From Tigriopus japonicus (Eukaryota > Arthropoda > Copepoda > Harpacticoida > Harpacticidae): a stretch of 64,000 nt of DNA. The stretch covers positions 3,018,535-3,082,534 of the forward strand of contig CM021320.1 in the NCBI GenBank assembly GCA_010645155.1, given 5' to 3'. Shown one piece after another: positions 47,400 through 61,370 of the stretch (its first letter is position 1; each line of letters starts with the position of its first letter). The translations under genes and the position numbers were made by a program. The notes below the pieces were generated by a model. That model saw only the letters and a list, made by a program, of their open reading frames with translations, ran no database searches and was not told where the DNA came from.

Positions 47400-50300
47400 A
47401 TCTGCAATGAGATCAAAAAGTTAATGAAACCGGATCAAGGGAGTCATTTGGGTTTAGTATCACCTCGTTTGTCAGTCATTTCTTTTGAAATTGTTACAAA
47501 CGCGTTTGTTTTTCCAATTCAGGATAGCGTAGAATTTCACTCCGAGTAATCATAGTCTTAAGGATTTCCGGTGATTGACTTGAAGCTTTTAAAATATCTT
47601 TGTTTCAACGCAAGTGGCAAGGACGTAACGCTATTTCAGTCATCATATTTCATTTAATTCAAAATGTCACATATTTTTTGAAGCATCAAGTGGTTCCGAT
47701 GATTGGAGAAGAACTGCGTTCCGAAGCGAGAATGCAACAAGAAAACAACGATGTACGCTTCCATGAAAATGTCGTTACCCTAAACAGTACACTAACATTA
47801 TGGCCTCATCAAAGTTATGATTCTCCAAAGCCTGACAGGACTTTTTTACGGCGCTTTTCTAAGTGGATGTATACATACAGGGGAGAGATTCAGAAAAGAA
47901 AATTTCTCTCAAAACGTCCCGTCGTCGACGACAGTTCGTTCGTTCGTAAAGAGAAAGATCCAAGAATGAGGAGGTGAGGATCGTAGGAGGGCTGCTAAAG
48001 CGCGTTATACCGTATGAAAGTAGCGCAATTGTTAATTTCATTTGGGATAGAGAAAATCGATGGTATCTGAGGCGAGGCCTTGGAATTACGTATTTAGCAG
48101 GTTATTGTGTCCCCGAGCAATGAGTTTACAATATTTTCCAAATCAATCATTTTGAATAAATGATTTCTTTAGAGTGATGAAAAGAGAGAAACCAAATTCA
48201 ACACTTTGCCTCTTTAAACGAATTACCATGGAAAAATGACTGGATGTGACAAAAAGAGAAAGAAGGTTACACACATGCCACCAATGTGTGAACACTATTT
48301 CAATGAAATGTACGCATCTTAAACACCAAGGCCGCCGCTCTCAAAATTTTGTCTCAAGAAGTAGACAGGATATGTGATTTATGGTCGAATACAAATCTGA
48401 ATCAAAAGAAGAGTTCCTCAAACTATCGCCACTTTCCAAAACTAGTGCCGAGTTATCCATTGTTCATTCACACACTGGTTCCAGAATGCTTGTTGAGGAT
48501 AATAATCAGAAGAAAGTGGAATGAGGTGGAAAATTCATAATGTGCGGCATGCTGATATCTTTTTTTTCTTCTTTCTTACCAGTCATGCATTTGAGCCTGA
48601 AGGACTTTTACTTTCGGTACGCAGTGTGTCTGACTTACGAAAGTTGCAGGGTGAAAGGATTTGAAAAAGTTTGGACTTGAACTCGCCTATAAATCACATG
48701 ACTCCCACCATTTCATCTCCGAAGCCTCACAATAAATATCCCAAACACTGCGGATTCCAAACATTTGCTTGCCTTTTCTCGCGGACGTGACGGAAGTCTG
48801 CCTAGCATTGAAACTTTTTTATTTGCTTAGGATTTCCGTGACTTTGTGAAAAGATCGTCCATCCATCCATGGATGAGAATAGGTGAGAGAGGACAGAAAA
48901 TCGTTCCCAAAAATATCGTCATGTTATTTCACCTTCCAAAAATAGCTCTAAAGATCATTTGCCAAGATTCTCTTTCCGACTTTTTCCCACTATTTGTGTA
49001 TGAATCGATGTTGAAAGAATCTGAATAAAGAGGGCGTTCATTTCGTTGGCCAAAACTGGTTTGTTGGTCAATCTTTTGAACTGAGAAATCAAACAAAAGG
49101 CTCCTTCCAGATCCAGTTTGATTGTGTAGTGAAGTCATCGCACCAAAAGTCAGGGTTTCGAAACATATTTGTGTTTTCCAGGCTGACGATTATTTTGAAG
49201 TCTCCTTAGACGCCGAAAGGCCTCGGTATTTCGTTGGACTAATGAACTTGAAGGTATTGTTAGTGAATGAGTGTGCAGAATTGACCACAAAGGCCCTAAT
49301 ATTCACTCTTTCACTCGGTCGGCAAGTGAACCTCATAATGGCTCTTCAGTCTCCTACTCAGAGTCTGGCAGCAAATACATCCTTAACGTGCATACTGTGC
49401 GTGCGTTTAACGGCGACGGTCCATTGCATTGAGAAACTTTTCTTAAGAGCTTTGTGAGTTTTGCTTGCTCTTATTTTGCCGATCGAACTCCGCATTAGGG
49501 ATGGATGGTCGGTTCCCAATGAAAATAGTGGTGTGGTGGGCAATTTAGGTGACTTGTTCGGCCATGCACGGCAAGAGTTCATGTCGTGCGATTGAGATTT
49601 ATGTTAGTGTCACAAACGGTTGTTATGAGCTGGTTTCGGTCTGTTTAGAATGCGATTTAAATCAGGGCCAAACTGCTCGGTTCGTTATTACATCCGAAGG
49701 AGTCTCCCAAATTGATTGTCTCGATCTCCCGCTGGGCTTTAAATAACTTCCCTACCACGTGCATGCATACCTACATACATACATGCCTCATGCCAAGTGC
49801 AAGAAGGCTCGGTTAAACATGCCACAACCTCTGATCTACAAGTATATCCCATTTCCATATTTGCTCAGCGTGCGTGCGTGCGTGCGCAAGATCCTGATCC
49901 CGAAGTAGATCCTCTCCGAGTTGTTTCGACATCCTCCAAATCAATCAACCCCAAGTCACTATTGAACCATACCGATCTGGTTGATTGGTCCAAACCATCA
50001 TCGAGGTGTCGAAGGAGAAGGGGACTGGAGACCTCATGGCATTTTGTCATTGATCAGATTGGACCCCGAGAAGCATTGTCCTTGACAAGAGACATACGTA
50101 GTACACATGCTAGTGGTCCGATGGATTATGATCAGATATTTTTGTCTTCCCAAAACTTCGACTACCTCCATCCATCCACTTGCTTTGGCACTAAAACTAA
50201 GCTTGCAACTTGGATCTACCAAAACTCCCACTCATCCATCCATCCGCCCAACCGGCAAAAGTGGGAAGAACCCTGTTCTTGGTTGACATTGAACCATTTG

Positions 50301-53300
50301 GGCATTACTCACCCACAACTCAATTCTTCTTTGTCAAGAAGTCGTTGTCACTCAAACGTTTCACGTGTGTCAGAAATATTTTGAGGCCGTTTTTCAAATT
50401 GGACAGACTCGATTGGAAGCTAAAGACGGAGTCAATCATCTCAGATTTTGGAGATCCACAAGATGATTGAATGATAAGCAATCATGACCAAATTGGATCC
50501 GTAAATATGTTCGGCCACAGATTATCAGGTCAAACCTATCGATGGGTCTACTTCAAGGCAGATGAGATGCAATTAATCTCGAGATGAAGCTGTTCTGAGG
50601 TAGGTAGGCGGAAGTGAATAGAAACTCCATTAAGTGACATGGCGATAGAGAGATCGAAAATAACAACTTGGCAAGCTCCTCCGTGAAAACTCATGTCATT
50701 AGCCACATGGAAACGAGGTCTCTCGAATGCAAAGTCAGTTCGTGGGTGCCCTCAGGAGGTTTTCAGACACTAACTTTGCCCACATTCAAATGCTTACTCC
50801 ACATCAGAGGCCACGTTTCAAGCTTTGTTCTACCTGCTTCAAGCTAAAGCTACCGCACCACACCACACACATTCAACGCTCAACTTCAGAACTGTCACCA
50901 TTCGCATGAATTGATGTAGAACACCAAGAATTCCATAGCAATAGTGGTGTTGTGGTTGATGTCCTCTTTTCCAAAAAGAACGATCCAGAAATTCCACTAA
51001 CCCTAAGAGCAGGGTGGGAACTCGCTCTTTTTTTTGGTTGTTTGAAGCATGTCATACTTTTCCCTTTGTTCAAAATTGCCTGGAATTTTTAAGCAATCCG
51101 GGCAGAGTTTCAAAACTTTATGCAAATGAGCCATTCGACTCCCAAGAATTCGGAAACCAGAGGCGACAAGGAACTTGCTTAATAATGTCTTCCTTCAAGT
51201 AACTTGGCTACTATCTATCACTTATTTTGCCTCTGCTTAATGGCCTCACTACCCAAGTCTCGGGTTTGTCAAAAAATAATCTCGAATCTAAATCACCCAC
51301 CACCACCAACATCGTCCATTGTGAGAGTGGGAGGATGGTGTTTTGGAGGAGGTTTCCGCATTAATTTTGCAGAGACCGAGACTGCAAAAAACTTGCCGAG
51401 ATCAAGGAAGGTGTGAAGAATTATCATGAGGACCTCGTTAAGGAAATCAAGGATACAACAAGCTCATTCTCTCAGACGAACCACGTGCAAACCAGGAACA
51501 TATGAGTTGATGTCAAACACGGAATTGTGTTTTTGTCAGGATGTGAGTGTGATCTGTTTCCCCCGCCAACCAACAATCCAACCCTCCATCTATTTATCTC
51601 CCCAGGAAAATGCTCTAATTATACAATTACAAGACCTTGATGACACGATTGAACAACACCGCTGAGAGGATCTTAAATTCGTTGATCAAGCTAGTTTACT
51701 CACGCATTCTCATCTCTTGAGAGGATCTGGGAATGAAGGATGTTGATCCAGGCGGCTCTGGAGATGAACTGATGCGATATTTTGGCTGGAAATTCGCATT
51801 TCAGCATTTCCAATGGACCTTTCAACGATGGTGATATTTGAGCCTGATCGCTCAGGCTCAAAATGAGACTCGGAATCCTTTGTTATTTCTTGGATATGTA
51901 ACATCATTTAACCAACTGAATCAGAAATCAAGTTCTTTTTTACTCTTCGTCTTCAAACATTCATCTACTTTACCATGATTTTTCCTCATTGATTCATCTT
52001 GCTCGATCAGATCTGAGCAAAGAGGGATTTTTTTTATCAAATCATAGTGGGACTCCTTCGTTGTCCTTGAAAGACTAGCAATACGTATTTGCTTTCCCTA
52101 GTTGGATGACTAAAGAGTTTGCATTAGCGATAAGATCTAATCTTGGTCATGAAACTGCAAGAGGTTATATGTCAAAACTGGCAAAAATAAATTGCACAGA
52201 TGTGGCAATCATTGGGATTGTCACCATCGTCAAGCTTCATTATCCTTTTAGAGTTATGGTCGAGATGTGCACAATTCTTCGGATTGGAACGGCCAAGGTA
52301 GGAAGAGAATGAATGCATTTTGGATGGTAATTTGGAGGATTAACATCTGATATTCATAGAAACCACCCTTGGTTGTCCGAACCCGGATCAATCAAGGGCT
52401 TCCATGTGAGCTTTGATTCTTCATCTCTATTCCATAAACAAGATTTAGGTGATTGATTCTGATGGATACCTCCCCCTTCCTGAATGTTGTTGAACTACAA
52501 GGAAGGCAGTGCCAAGCTTTCAAGTCAAGTAAATTTGTGTCAGCTTTAAGAGCTCATCCATCAGAGAGGAAAACCCCAATGGATTTCTACAATGGCCTCA
52601 AAGAGAGACATATTCTCCCAGCTCATCTTGAAATGTGTTTGGCTTCTTCTTCTTCATTGACTCTGTTGGAGTTTCACCTCCAACGTCGGTCGAACCAGTG
52701 GGAGCTTCAAATCGAGAAATATTTGGAAGAACAGCCAGATTTCAGAAAATCAGTCCAACCGGGTAGAAAATTGGAATTTGAAATCCAGGCACACCAAGCA
52801 AGCAAGCTAGCAAGCAAGCTCTGTCTCAACATGCTCGTACGAAAACTACCTCAATTATACGAGATCTACTTTTAACGCCCTTTATCATCGGATTATGAGA
52901 ATCTCCACCAGATGTGTCCTTCTTTCAAAGCATGGAACTTTTTTTCCTGAAAGTGGTTGGTGGTGTTTTCAGTGAGGACCACAACACTACGAGAAGGGAG
53001 ACTTAAAATGACGCCTCTTCTCACGACGTTGAGCAAAAAATGTACCTCCATTTCAATCCAATGAAACCTAAAAAGCCTTCAATTTTTCACCGGGTGATGG
53101 CTACTCATGTTTACTACTCAAGTTACGAAAAAGGTGTCTGTTGGCTCAAGAAGCAAGTTATCAGATGAACTGGTGTATGAGGAATGTCTCAGAAGCTTGA
53201 ACTAAGTGTCCACTGGAATCAGCAGCTATCTGTGAGGTGTCTTCCAAATGGTCATCCATCTCATCACTCTCCTCCGCCTCCACTGTTCTATGATTGAGCA

Positions 53301-56300
53301 TGTTGACAAATGCCTCTCTATTTCACCTTATCTCTTTTTTTGTATTCAAGAATGAGGCAGTTAGACAAAGACAAACAACCGCGTTTCAAATCTCAAACTA
53401 ATCTCCATCTAGCCGTTGAGCATCCAATAGGCTGTCGTCAGGATTTCTCAGCCCCCAGACCTTCCATTATTCACTGATGCACGATGAGAGTACCCATAAA
53501 GCGTTGACGTTCAATAAGAAGGTGGTCTATACACTTGGGTCATCACATTTTAATCAAAAAATGGGTTCACATGTCTGCCAAACCGGTTTATTTTACCTCA
53601 TTGACCTCCCCGAACCTTAATGAAAGGAATCGACGAAGTATTCTCGTGGATCGTCACGTTATCCCGGTGAATTCAAAACATGAACTCGTAAAGTTCGTTT
53701 ACTTGGAAATGAACAAGCGTGAAGACCGTTGATGAAGGGAAAGACGAACTTGGAGAAGAGATCATGAAAAATGAAGCATGCCAAAAGCGACCGTTGCCCC
53801 ATGATAATGTGGGGTTTCCTTCGATCACCACCTGTCCTTGTCACCCTCGTCAAGCTCTCTTTCTCCATCCCCTTCTCGTTCCCCCTTGAAAATGTCCAGA
53901 TGCTGGAGTTTTAAAGGAAATGAACGGAGAGCTCCCGGTTGTCCCATTCAAGTAAGGGTGAAAAGAATCTCTATGGACTGTTTTTTCTAGTTCTCAAGCT
54001 TCAAAAAGACTTCGACCAATCCCATCGAGGAATGTGTCGTTAGGAATTGGAATGAGTGGAGTGCCCAACGGATTTACTAAGCTCAAAGTTTTCTGCCTTT
54101 TACTTTCGGTCGAGAGGTTCTACAAGTCGAAAAACCGATTTTTTTTGACCAAGCGACAGTCCCATCGACCATCAAGGAATAGTCAATAGATCGCTTAAGG
54201 CACTCTTTGTTTTCTTACCGTAAGTTTTGTGATGTGATTGTTTTGCTTGAAGCACTCTGAAGTTTCTAGGGCCTTGTCGAGGTACTGTTGGATGCTGAAG
54301 GATACACTTGGTGCGTTGTTGCACCTTTATTCAAATGTTTTGATCACTCACATGCCCTCTACGTAATCATATGTGAATCGGTATGAGCTCTGAATTCAAG
54401 TGTTGTCGAACCTTCGTCTCCAGGTCGAATTCAGACAAAAACCAGTGAGTGACTCGGTCCTCAAGTTTCCACGGCCCGGATCAAAAGCGACCACGCCGTC
54501 CCTCGTCCGTCCGTCCGTCGTTTTATCGTTAGTTGGGTCGGTCGGTGGGTGGTGGGTGGGTTGGTGGGGGATCGATCGTTGGATACGATGCAATGCGCGC
54601 GCCAAATCCTAAACAGAATCAAGCCTGGAGCTCGTGATGGCGCTTTCCGTGTACGTCTGTATCTAGGTCTTTGGGTTCGTTCATTGTGGAAGAAGGGTAA
54701 CCATTGGCACTCGACGACTACTGGAGACTCTTGGAAGTACTATTGCGCTCGAACATTTGCACACAGAGCACTTGAATAATACTACCAAATGGAAGCTCGG
54801 AGACGACGACCACGAGGATGATGGTGATGGTGATGATGAAGGAGGGAGTTTGTATAGATCAGCTGATCGCCGAATGTACCGAGGAAAAAGAGAAGGAGGA
54901 GGAGTGCTTAAGGGTCCTCGTCAAACCTTTAAGTGTGGAAACAAATGGTTCTCCTGGTGTTAATGGACGCCTAAGGTTCGTGCTGTTAATGCTAAGGTAA
55001 AAAAAATCATGAAGCCTCTTTGATCGACCCCGAGATGTTGGAGACCACTCAAGATTGTATAGTATTGTAGTTCCCTTCATGACTAGAATTAAGAAAATAT
55101 TTTCATTGTCTTATCTGATAATGCTATTAGTATAAAACTAAAATTCAATGCAACTCTTCAGCAATCGCAATATCATGCACTAAGGAATGGAATTTCCTTT
55201 GATTCGTCGGAATCGCGAGTTTAGTGGATCATAGTTTAGACCTTGCCTTGTTGTTTGACCAGCTTCGTTTAACATGTGCATTGTGAAACCAAAGCGCAAT
55301 ACGAACCTTTTTCAAAATATTACGAAGCCATTGTTAATTTACCATGCTCTAAGGTTGGCTCAAAATATCCGTCAAAGAAACAAAAGATAGAGTTCTATGG
55401 TCCTTCGAACGTAAAACCAGACACCATCATTTATGGATTGCCTGTTCATCACATCGTTCCATTCAATTGCGGTTTTCTTTAAGCTACCATTTCAGTTGCA
55501 AAATATGTCTTCAAAACGATGTGTTTTGTTGCTTTTCTAGAGACAAAATTGTAATGAACCGATCCGTGGTTAATTATTGGTATTCAAGTTTATTGCTCCT
55601 GTTAGGTAACGACGTTACTATCTATGAACAATACATTTACAACACAAAGAAAATAATAGTGCCAAGTGCTTTGAAATGTTATTTGTACTCGTTTTCAAAG
55701 GAAAATTCATTTGTTCTAAAATAGACTTCGAAAAATCTCGGCAATACATCGTTTCTCAGAATTCAATGATGACTTTTGCACGTGCAATAATTGAACTTGG
55801 AAATTCACATCTCATCTGAATATGAAAAGCCAAACAACTGTTTCCTTCTCTGAACTTCACATCTGGTTTTTATCCATCCTTTAAAGTCTCGAAATGTGTT
55901 TTAAGGTTTTTGAGAATTGCTTTCAACAGAATTGTGTCGCATTCAAAATTAAAAAAGAAGAAATACATGAATTGCTTTTCTTTCAGCATTCATATTGCAT
56001 TCCCTTTTGATCTATTTGCAACATTCATCTCTATTAATGGAAAACTAATTTGAATGTGATGCGTCTCGCCATCATCATACCCGCAGAATTTCTAGCCTTG
56101 GACAATCAAGATGAAAGTTGAGAGATGCTGGACTCCTTCAACTCAAGAAATATATCTGATCAAAACAATTATAGGGATGAATTTAATTTTGTAGGGATGG
56201 TTGCAAATACATGATTGAATAACTATCTTTCAACAAAACTTCAATGTCAAAGTATTCCCATTTTTTTGGGTTCCATTAGAAATTCGATATCGCGAAAACT

Positions 56301-57959
56301 CTTAAATAGACAGTTAAGAAATGTTGTCAATCAAGAACATCAATTCAGATCAGGACATGGCTCATAATTTGCTTGTGCAAAGCACCCAAACTCAACATGA
56401 ATGGCAGTCACGTAGAAGACGGCTTGAGACACAGCCCGTAGATGAGGAAAGGTCATAATGTGTTTTGGAGAACTATTTAACCAAGGATATTCCTTCTTGT
56501 ATTGATGAAGGTTACACAAAAAGTAAGAAATGTTAGAAAATATTAGTGTTGAATGAAATTTAACTCATTGACTTTATTCAATTACAATTAACAAGTTAGA
56601 TTTCATGTTTCCAAAACAGGGCGAGACCAAGCCCTTGGATTCAGTTTCAGGTATACGCCAAAAAGTCCAAGAAACTAACTAACTTCGAAAGTAATGAGAC
56701 GTCTTAAGAAGTAATTGCCTTTTCAGTTTTACTTTCACATGTCCATAGAAAAATGATCCAATGAGCCTCGCCAAAAAAGATGGATTCTACATTTGATTGG
56801 CATTAGGCACAAGCCTCATGTGTCACAAGCACACAATTTTGAGGTAAAATGAACCAGTCGAAGACGTTACAGGGTGGGTGAGGCAGCTTTTTTAGGACAT
56901 ACATCACGGATTTGCCGCAGTTGGCACGATTCGGGAAAAATGGGATACAAAAATATATTTGATTCTACTCACTAACTCAACCATAATTTCAAAAGTTTTC
57001 ATATCGGCTTTGGGATGAGTGAGAAGGAAAAAGAAGCTATGTTTTTCCCGATATGCGACTCTACGTAAGATATTAGATAGTAATGTCTGTAAATAAGGTG
57101 GTGAATGGGTCATAAATGTATGTAGGGACATGAAAAGAGGTTGCGGGGAAAGCAGCATTAAATGTACAAAAATATGCTAATGCCCATTGAGGCCAAGATG
57201 TGACTTCCTTTTTGTTAGCCTCTTACAATTGATTTGTAAGATTAGTCTTTTGGATTTGAGGGCCACGGTAAGTTCACTCTCGCACCCTGTCCTTCACCAA
57301 CTTAATGTCTCAATGTCTATTTCACACGTAAACGTCAAGTTGCAAAATTGAACAAGTTACAGATTCAGAAAAATGTCCCTTCAATAACGTTTTCCTTATT
57401 ATTCCTCAAATAATAACCTTGTCCTAGTCAATTAGAAATAACGTTTGGCAAATTCGAAGAGCGACATTGTTCTCAAAATAATCAACAATGGAATTGTAAT
57501 GAACTTTGATTGTTTGGTTCCAGAAAACTGAAGCAATGTTAACTAGCAATTAAGAATGAGGTCAAAAACTACATGTCTTACTTTCACTAGGAATGATGCA
57601 AATCCGTCTTTTCTCGGTTGTGGCCCGATCCTTTATGCTGACTTTATCTCCATAACTCGAAATCACGAACTTTTGTATTCAGATTGTTTTTAAAAGAAGA
57701 ATTTGAGCAAACTCGCTTTCAAGTCGTAGTGGAATCTTCACATCGTTACATAAACTAGGTGGGATGAAAATTCATTTTGTAATATACTCTGCTTACAAAA
57801 CAATCTCAAATATCCTTAACAACTCACCTCGGTGAATATTTTTTATAGTAATCTTTATTGCGAGAAATTCGTTTCTCATGGATACATCAAATAATTTAAC
57901 ATGCCAATGGTTTTGAATAACTTGGTACAGATATGTTCACATTGGAGCCTTACGTTTTA
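47400..57959. other. Large gene-poor interval, no gene recognised
   Basis: About 10.5 kb. The left part probably holds non-coding 5' exon(s) and the promoter of the TNFAIP8-family gene. At 49.5-54.8 kb the sequence is less AT-rich and has several longish open frames (for example 49797-50384 and 52453-52875), but they lack starts, splice context or family motifs. Simple repeats occur, such as (TGCG)n near 49871 and (GTCC)n near 54505. There is no bounded transposon. Confidence 0.4.
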
Positions 57960-58085
57960 AGAGGTCCTTTCTGGGTTCGTAGAGCGCCATCCGAGACGAG
58001 TAAAGACGAGATTTCGAAGAGGAAGATCGAACCCATAAACTAGAGCATAACTCGGTCGTGCATTAACCAACAGCGCTACCACTAT
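57960..58085 (-). repeat. tRNA-derived SINE fragment
   Basis: On the minus strand it reads AGTGGTAGCGCTGTTGGTTA (A-box region), then GGGTTCGATCTTCC (B box), then CTCTTCGAAATCTCG. The body is short. A related fragment lies 0.8 kb away at 58832-58925. Confidence 0.55.
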
Positions 58086-58831
58086 TTCTTTGTTGAATCA
58101 TTTACAACTGGTTGTGGAAAGTGATTGATTACGGCAAACAACCTTTATAAAAATGATTCTCATGTACAAAAAACATTGAAATGATCTGGTTTCACAGAAG
58201 TTTGTTGCTTTGCGCCTTTCTTGACAATTGTTTTTGTGCCAATTTTCCTGAAGACCTAGTGATATTGGGCTCCAGTGTAGACTTCTAAAAACATGAGCAT
58301 AACGAAACACTTTTTTGTGGCTTTCTCAAATGCTTATTTTTAGTATAAGGTAAGGAAGGAAACCAAAAAATGATGGCAAAAGATGACTCTTTAGGTCATT
58401 TTTGCCAACTAAAATCCACCCTTAAGGAAATATAAACTGGCGCTGTTGCAGTTTTGAAAAATGTAACTCATTACTCAAACTGTTATGTTAGAGTAAAAGT
58501 TACTGAATAATGTAAAATATTACAGGAATTACTTTGAATACAAATTTTGACATATCTAATGCCCTGTTTTGCTATAAAATGAATTCTATATCAACTTGGC
58601 TGACTAGTTTCCCTCCGTTTATATCTTTTCAGAAAACGCTTGTTTATGAGCTGACTCTACGGATCTGTATTTACGCCGTTCTGCCATTCACTTATAATAT
58701 TTAAAAAAATGTAATTTGTATGCATAGAAAATGAAAGTTTGAATGCCTAACTTCTATTAAAAAAATGTATTGTTGAAATACAATTATTGTTCATTTTTCG
58801 ACCAAAAAATTCCATTTAAGGCGAGTATCCA
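58086..58831. other. Spacer, no gene recognised
   Basis: AT-rich DNA between the two SINE fragments with no supported feature. Confidence 0.35.
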
Positions 58832-58925
58832 AGAGACTTCGAAGAGGGAGCGGAAAATCTGGGATCGAACCCATGAACACTCCAAAACCATTTCAGGAAA
58901 CCGACGCATTTTGGTGAAAACAACG
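58832..58925 (-). repeat. tRNA-derived SINE fragment, related copy
   Basis: The minus strand reads GGGTTCGATCCC (B box), then CGCTCCCTCTTCGAAGTCTC, in the same order as the 57960-58085 fragment. The A box is degraded. Confidence 0.5.
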
Positions 58926-59163
58926 ACCGCCTTGCAAACATTATGACACTATCCATTCATAGCCATGAATATTTTTGGACCAGTAAGGCAAAGATATTAA
59001 TCGAATCTAATTACACTTGCACCTTTTTACCAATGCATGTTTCACGTAGGAAACCCTGAAGTTATTGCTTGAGCATGCGCAAAGCATTCAGTCATATCTC
59101 GATTTTTCTTCTTTTTTTTCAAATCAGATAACACCATTATTTAATACAAGTGATTCCCGCTTT

Positions 59164-59455
59164 AATAGGTCGGTTGTTGAGGTAGTTTGGAAGTTTAGTA
59201 GACGCACATCTAGAAGAATAGAAGAAGCATAAAAGAAACACATGACGCGCAGTAGAAATAACCATGCTCAATCAAGTTTCGCAACATAAGCTGCGATTGA
59301 AAAACGCAGCTGCTTTTGAAAAACACAGCTTATGTAGCGAAACTTGATTGAACATGGTTATTTCTACTGCGCGTCATGTGCTTCTTTTATGCTTCTTCTA
59401 TGCTTCTAGATGTGCTTCTACTATACTTCCAAACTACCTCAACAACCGACCTATT
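59164..59455. repeat. Near-perfect 292-bp foldback (giant palindrome)
   Basis: The left arm begins AATAGGTCGGTTGTTGAGGT and the right arm ends ACCTCAACAACCGACCTATT. The arms are about 130 bp each with roughly seven mismatches (about 95% identity) and a loop of about 30 bp around 59295-59325. No open frame has coding character. It is a foldback or MITE-type element, or a recent inverted duplication. Confidence 0.85.
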
Positions 59456-61370
59456 TGTTTCTCAAGATGTTACGTGAAAGGATGGAGTAAAATAATATCT
59501 AAGGAGATTCTCTCTTCCTTTAGATTTTCCTCAATCTTTAATCTTGAAGAAATGGCCTCTTGATGTAGATAAAATAATTCTAAAAGGGTTCTTTGTATTG
59601 TTTTGAACTTCTAGAGTTTAAAATTCAGAAAAGAACAAGAGGATTTGCTTCTCCTTCTTAGCGTTAAAAACCGTCATGCATTTAGCTTTATATCGAACCT
59701 TACTCAAAAATTAAGTAATGTTTAAGTATCTGAACACTTTTATTAATGCACACACGAGACTTCGTACAACGGGTACACTAATGATGTAATTTTTAAAAAC
59801 TACAATTAATGGAAAATCTCTTCTGTAGTTTTCTCCTCGATTCTTGACGAAAAAACTAATGAAAATTTTCGTGGAAGCACTATTTGACTGATTCAAAAAG
59901 AATGTGTCGTTCGCAGGGATGCACAACTCTATATCCGAGTATAGTTTTTTTGGCCTCTTTTGACTGAATTGATTTACATATTATTTCGGTGGTTTTTATT
60001 TGCCAGGTTTAGGGATGAAAAGTTCAAGTTGATGAACATAAAAATAAATACAATTTGGCCGCAATGGTTGAAAACTCCTGTTTTCTGCATGAAATTCTAA
60101 CATCAAACGCATCCAACCAATAATGTTGTTCTACCTTAAAACTGTGGAAGAGACGTGGGCTCAAAAACGTTTAAACTTGGGTTTGGATCAATAAAATTCG
60201 ATCTACCATCCTTTCGATTCCTTGCGAGGAACATAGAAACATTCCTTTCGATCAGATTAGATGCGGGCAATTTCTACCGTCCACGTGTCTGTAGCCTGAA
60301 GTGCTTCAAATATGAATGCAAATGCGATAAAGATTTAGAAATCTGGGTCCGTCGTCTTGTCGCAATGGTTGGCCAAAAGCCCGCCATTCCTCTCGTCACC
60401 TTGCCTCATTTCTTCACTGTGCATCATTCATCAAAACTGACGGGCTCAAAATTTCCTCAAGACGATTTTAGGTGACGACAATCATTAGTAACAGAGAAAA
60501 ACGCCAATCCCGGATCGTAATCATACCCATCATCATCATTATCAACAGCACCAACAACGCAAACATCCAAAATTCGAAGTTGGACCTTTGCAGGTGATTG
60601 TTGGTTGGTGCTGGCTGCAGAAAGTGTAAAAAATCAAAGTTGAGAATGCATTTCACGTTGCTGTCTTTTTTATTCACGAGACGTGGTTTGTTACGTGTAC
60701 ATTTGTGAGTGTGTGGTAGGGCCAATTACATCAGGCTCATTGCATTGGTAACCTCAATTGAATTGGTGGGCCTTCAACATCGTCCTGGCTTTGTTTCGAC
60801 CGGATGGTGGTATTTAAGGTGGCAACTTTATTCGTATCACCCTTTACAAAATCAAGCAATCTGAAAACGGAAATATTTCAATACTGCAGATTACACATTT
60901 CTATGATCTATTGATCAGAAACCTTTAAATATAAGACAAAAAATCCCAAATCGAAGGAAAAAAGATATTTATGACTAACTTTTTTTTATCTTATAACCTT
61001 TGAGCTATTTTTTTTTTCATTTTTGCTTGTGTCTTCGGGTTGTGTTTTTACAAGAGCATCTATTTGAAAAAGTTTCGACGAACATTGTCGTCAAAAACTT
61101 GGTTTTGTGGCATGTTATTGGGTATTATAAAGACTTCTAGATTTAGTCCTCGGTTCAAGTATAAAATAGGAAAAAAGGAAACAACTACGATGTCAATAGC
61201 ATTGCGATATTACGTTATACTGCATATAGTTCAAACTGAATTGTTGTGCTTTTCGCTACATATTTTGATGATTCACAGTGCACAACTTTTTGACGAACTT
61301 CAGGACCAAAAGTTGAAACAGTAAATGCTTTTGAAGTTCAAGCCGTCACTCAGAAGGTATAACGAAGTAA
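59456..61370. other. Intergenic, no gene recognised
   Basis: AT-rich DNA. A 106-codon plus-strand frame at 60155-60475 has a mildly protein-like Cys/Lys-rich middle, but it lacks an identifiable family or splice context and is not called. This is the 3' flank of the E1-like gene. Confidence 0.35.

Noticed and set aside
49797..50384. 195-codon plus-strand frame as a gene
   Set aside because: It contains simple-sequence patches (TGCG repeat, CATCCATCC) and has no domain, no splice context and no coding-like periodicity.
52453..52875. 140-codon plus-strand frame as a gene
   Set aside because: It includes tandem AAGC/Ser repeats and no recognisable family; a chance frame is as likely.
60155..60475. 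106-codon plus-strand frame with Cys/Lys-rich middle
   Set aside because: No family resemblance, and no start or splice support. It is noted in the intergenic entry only.
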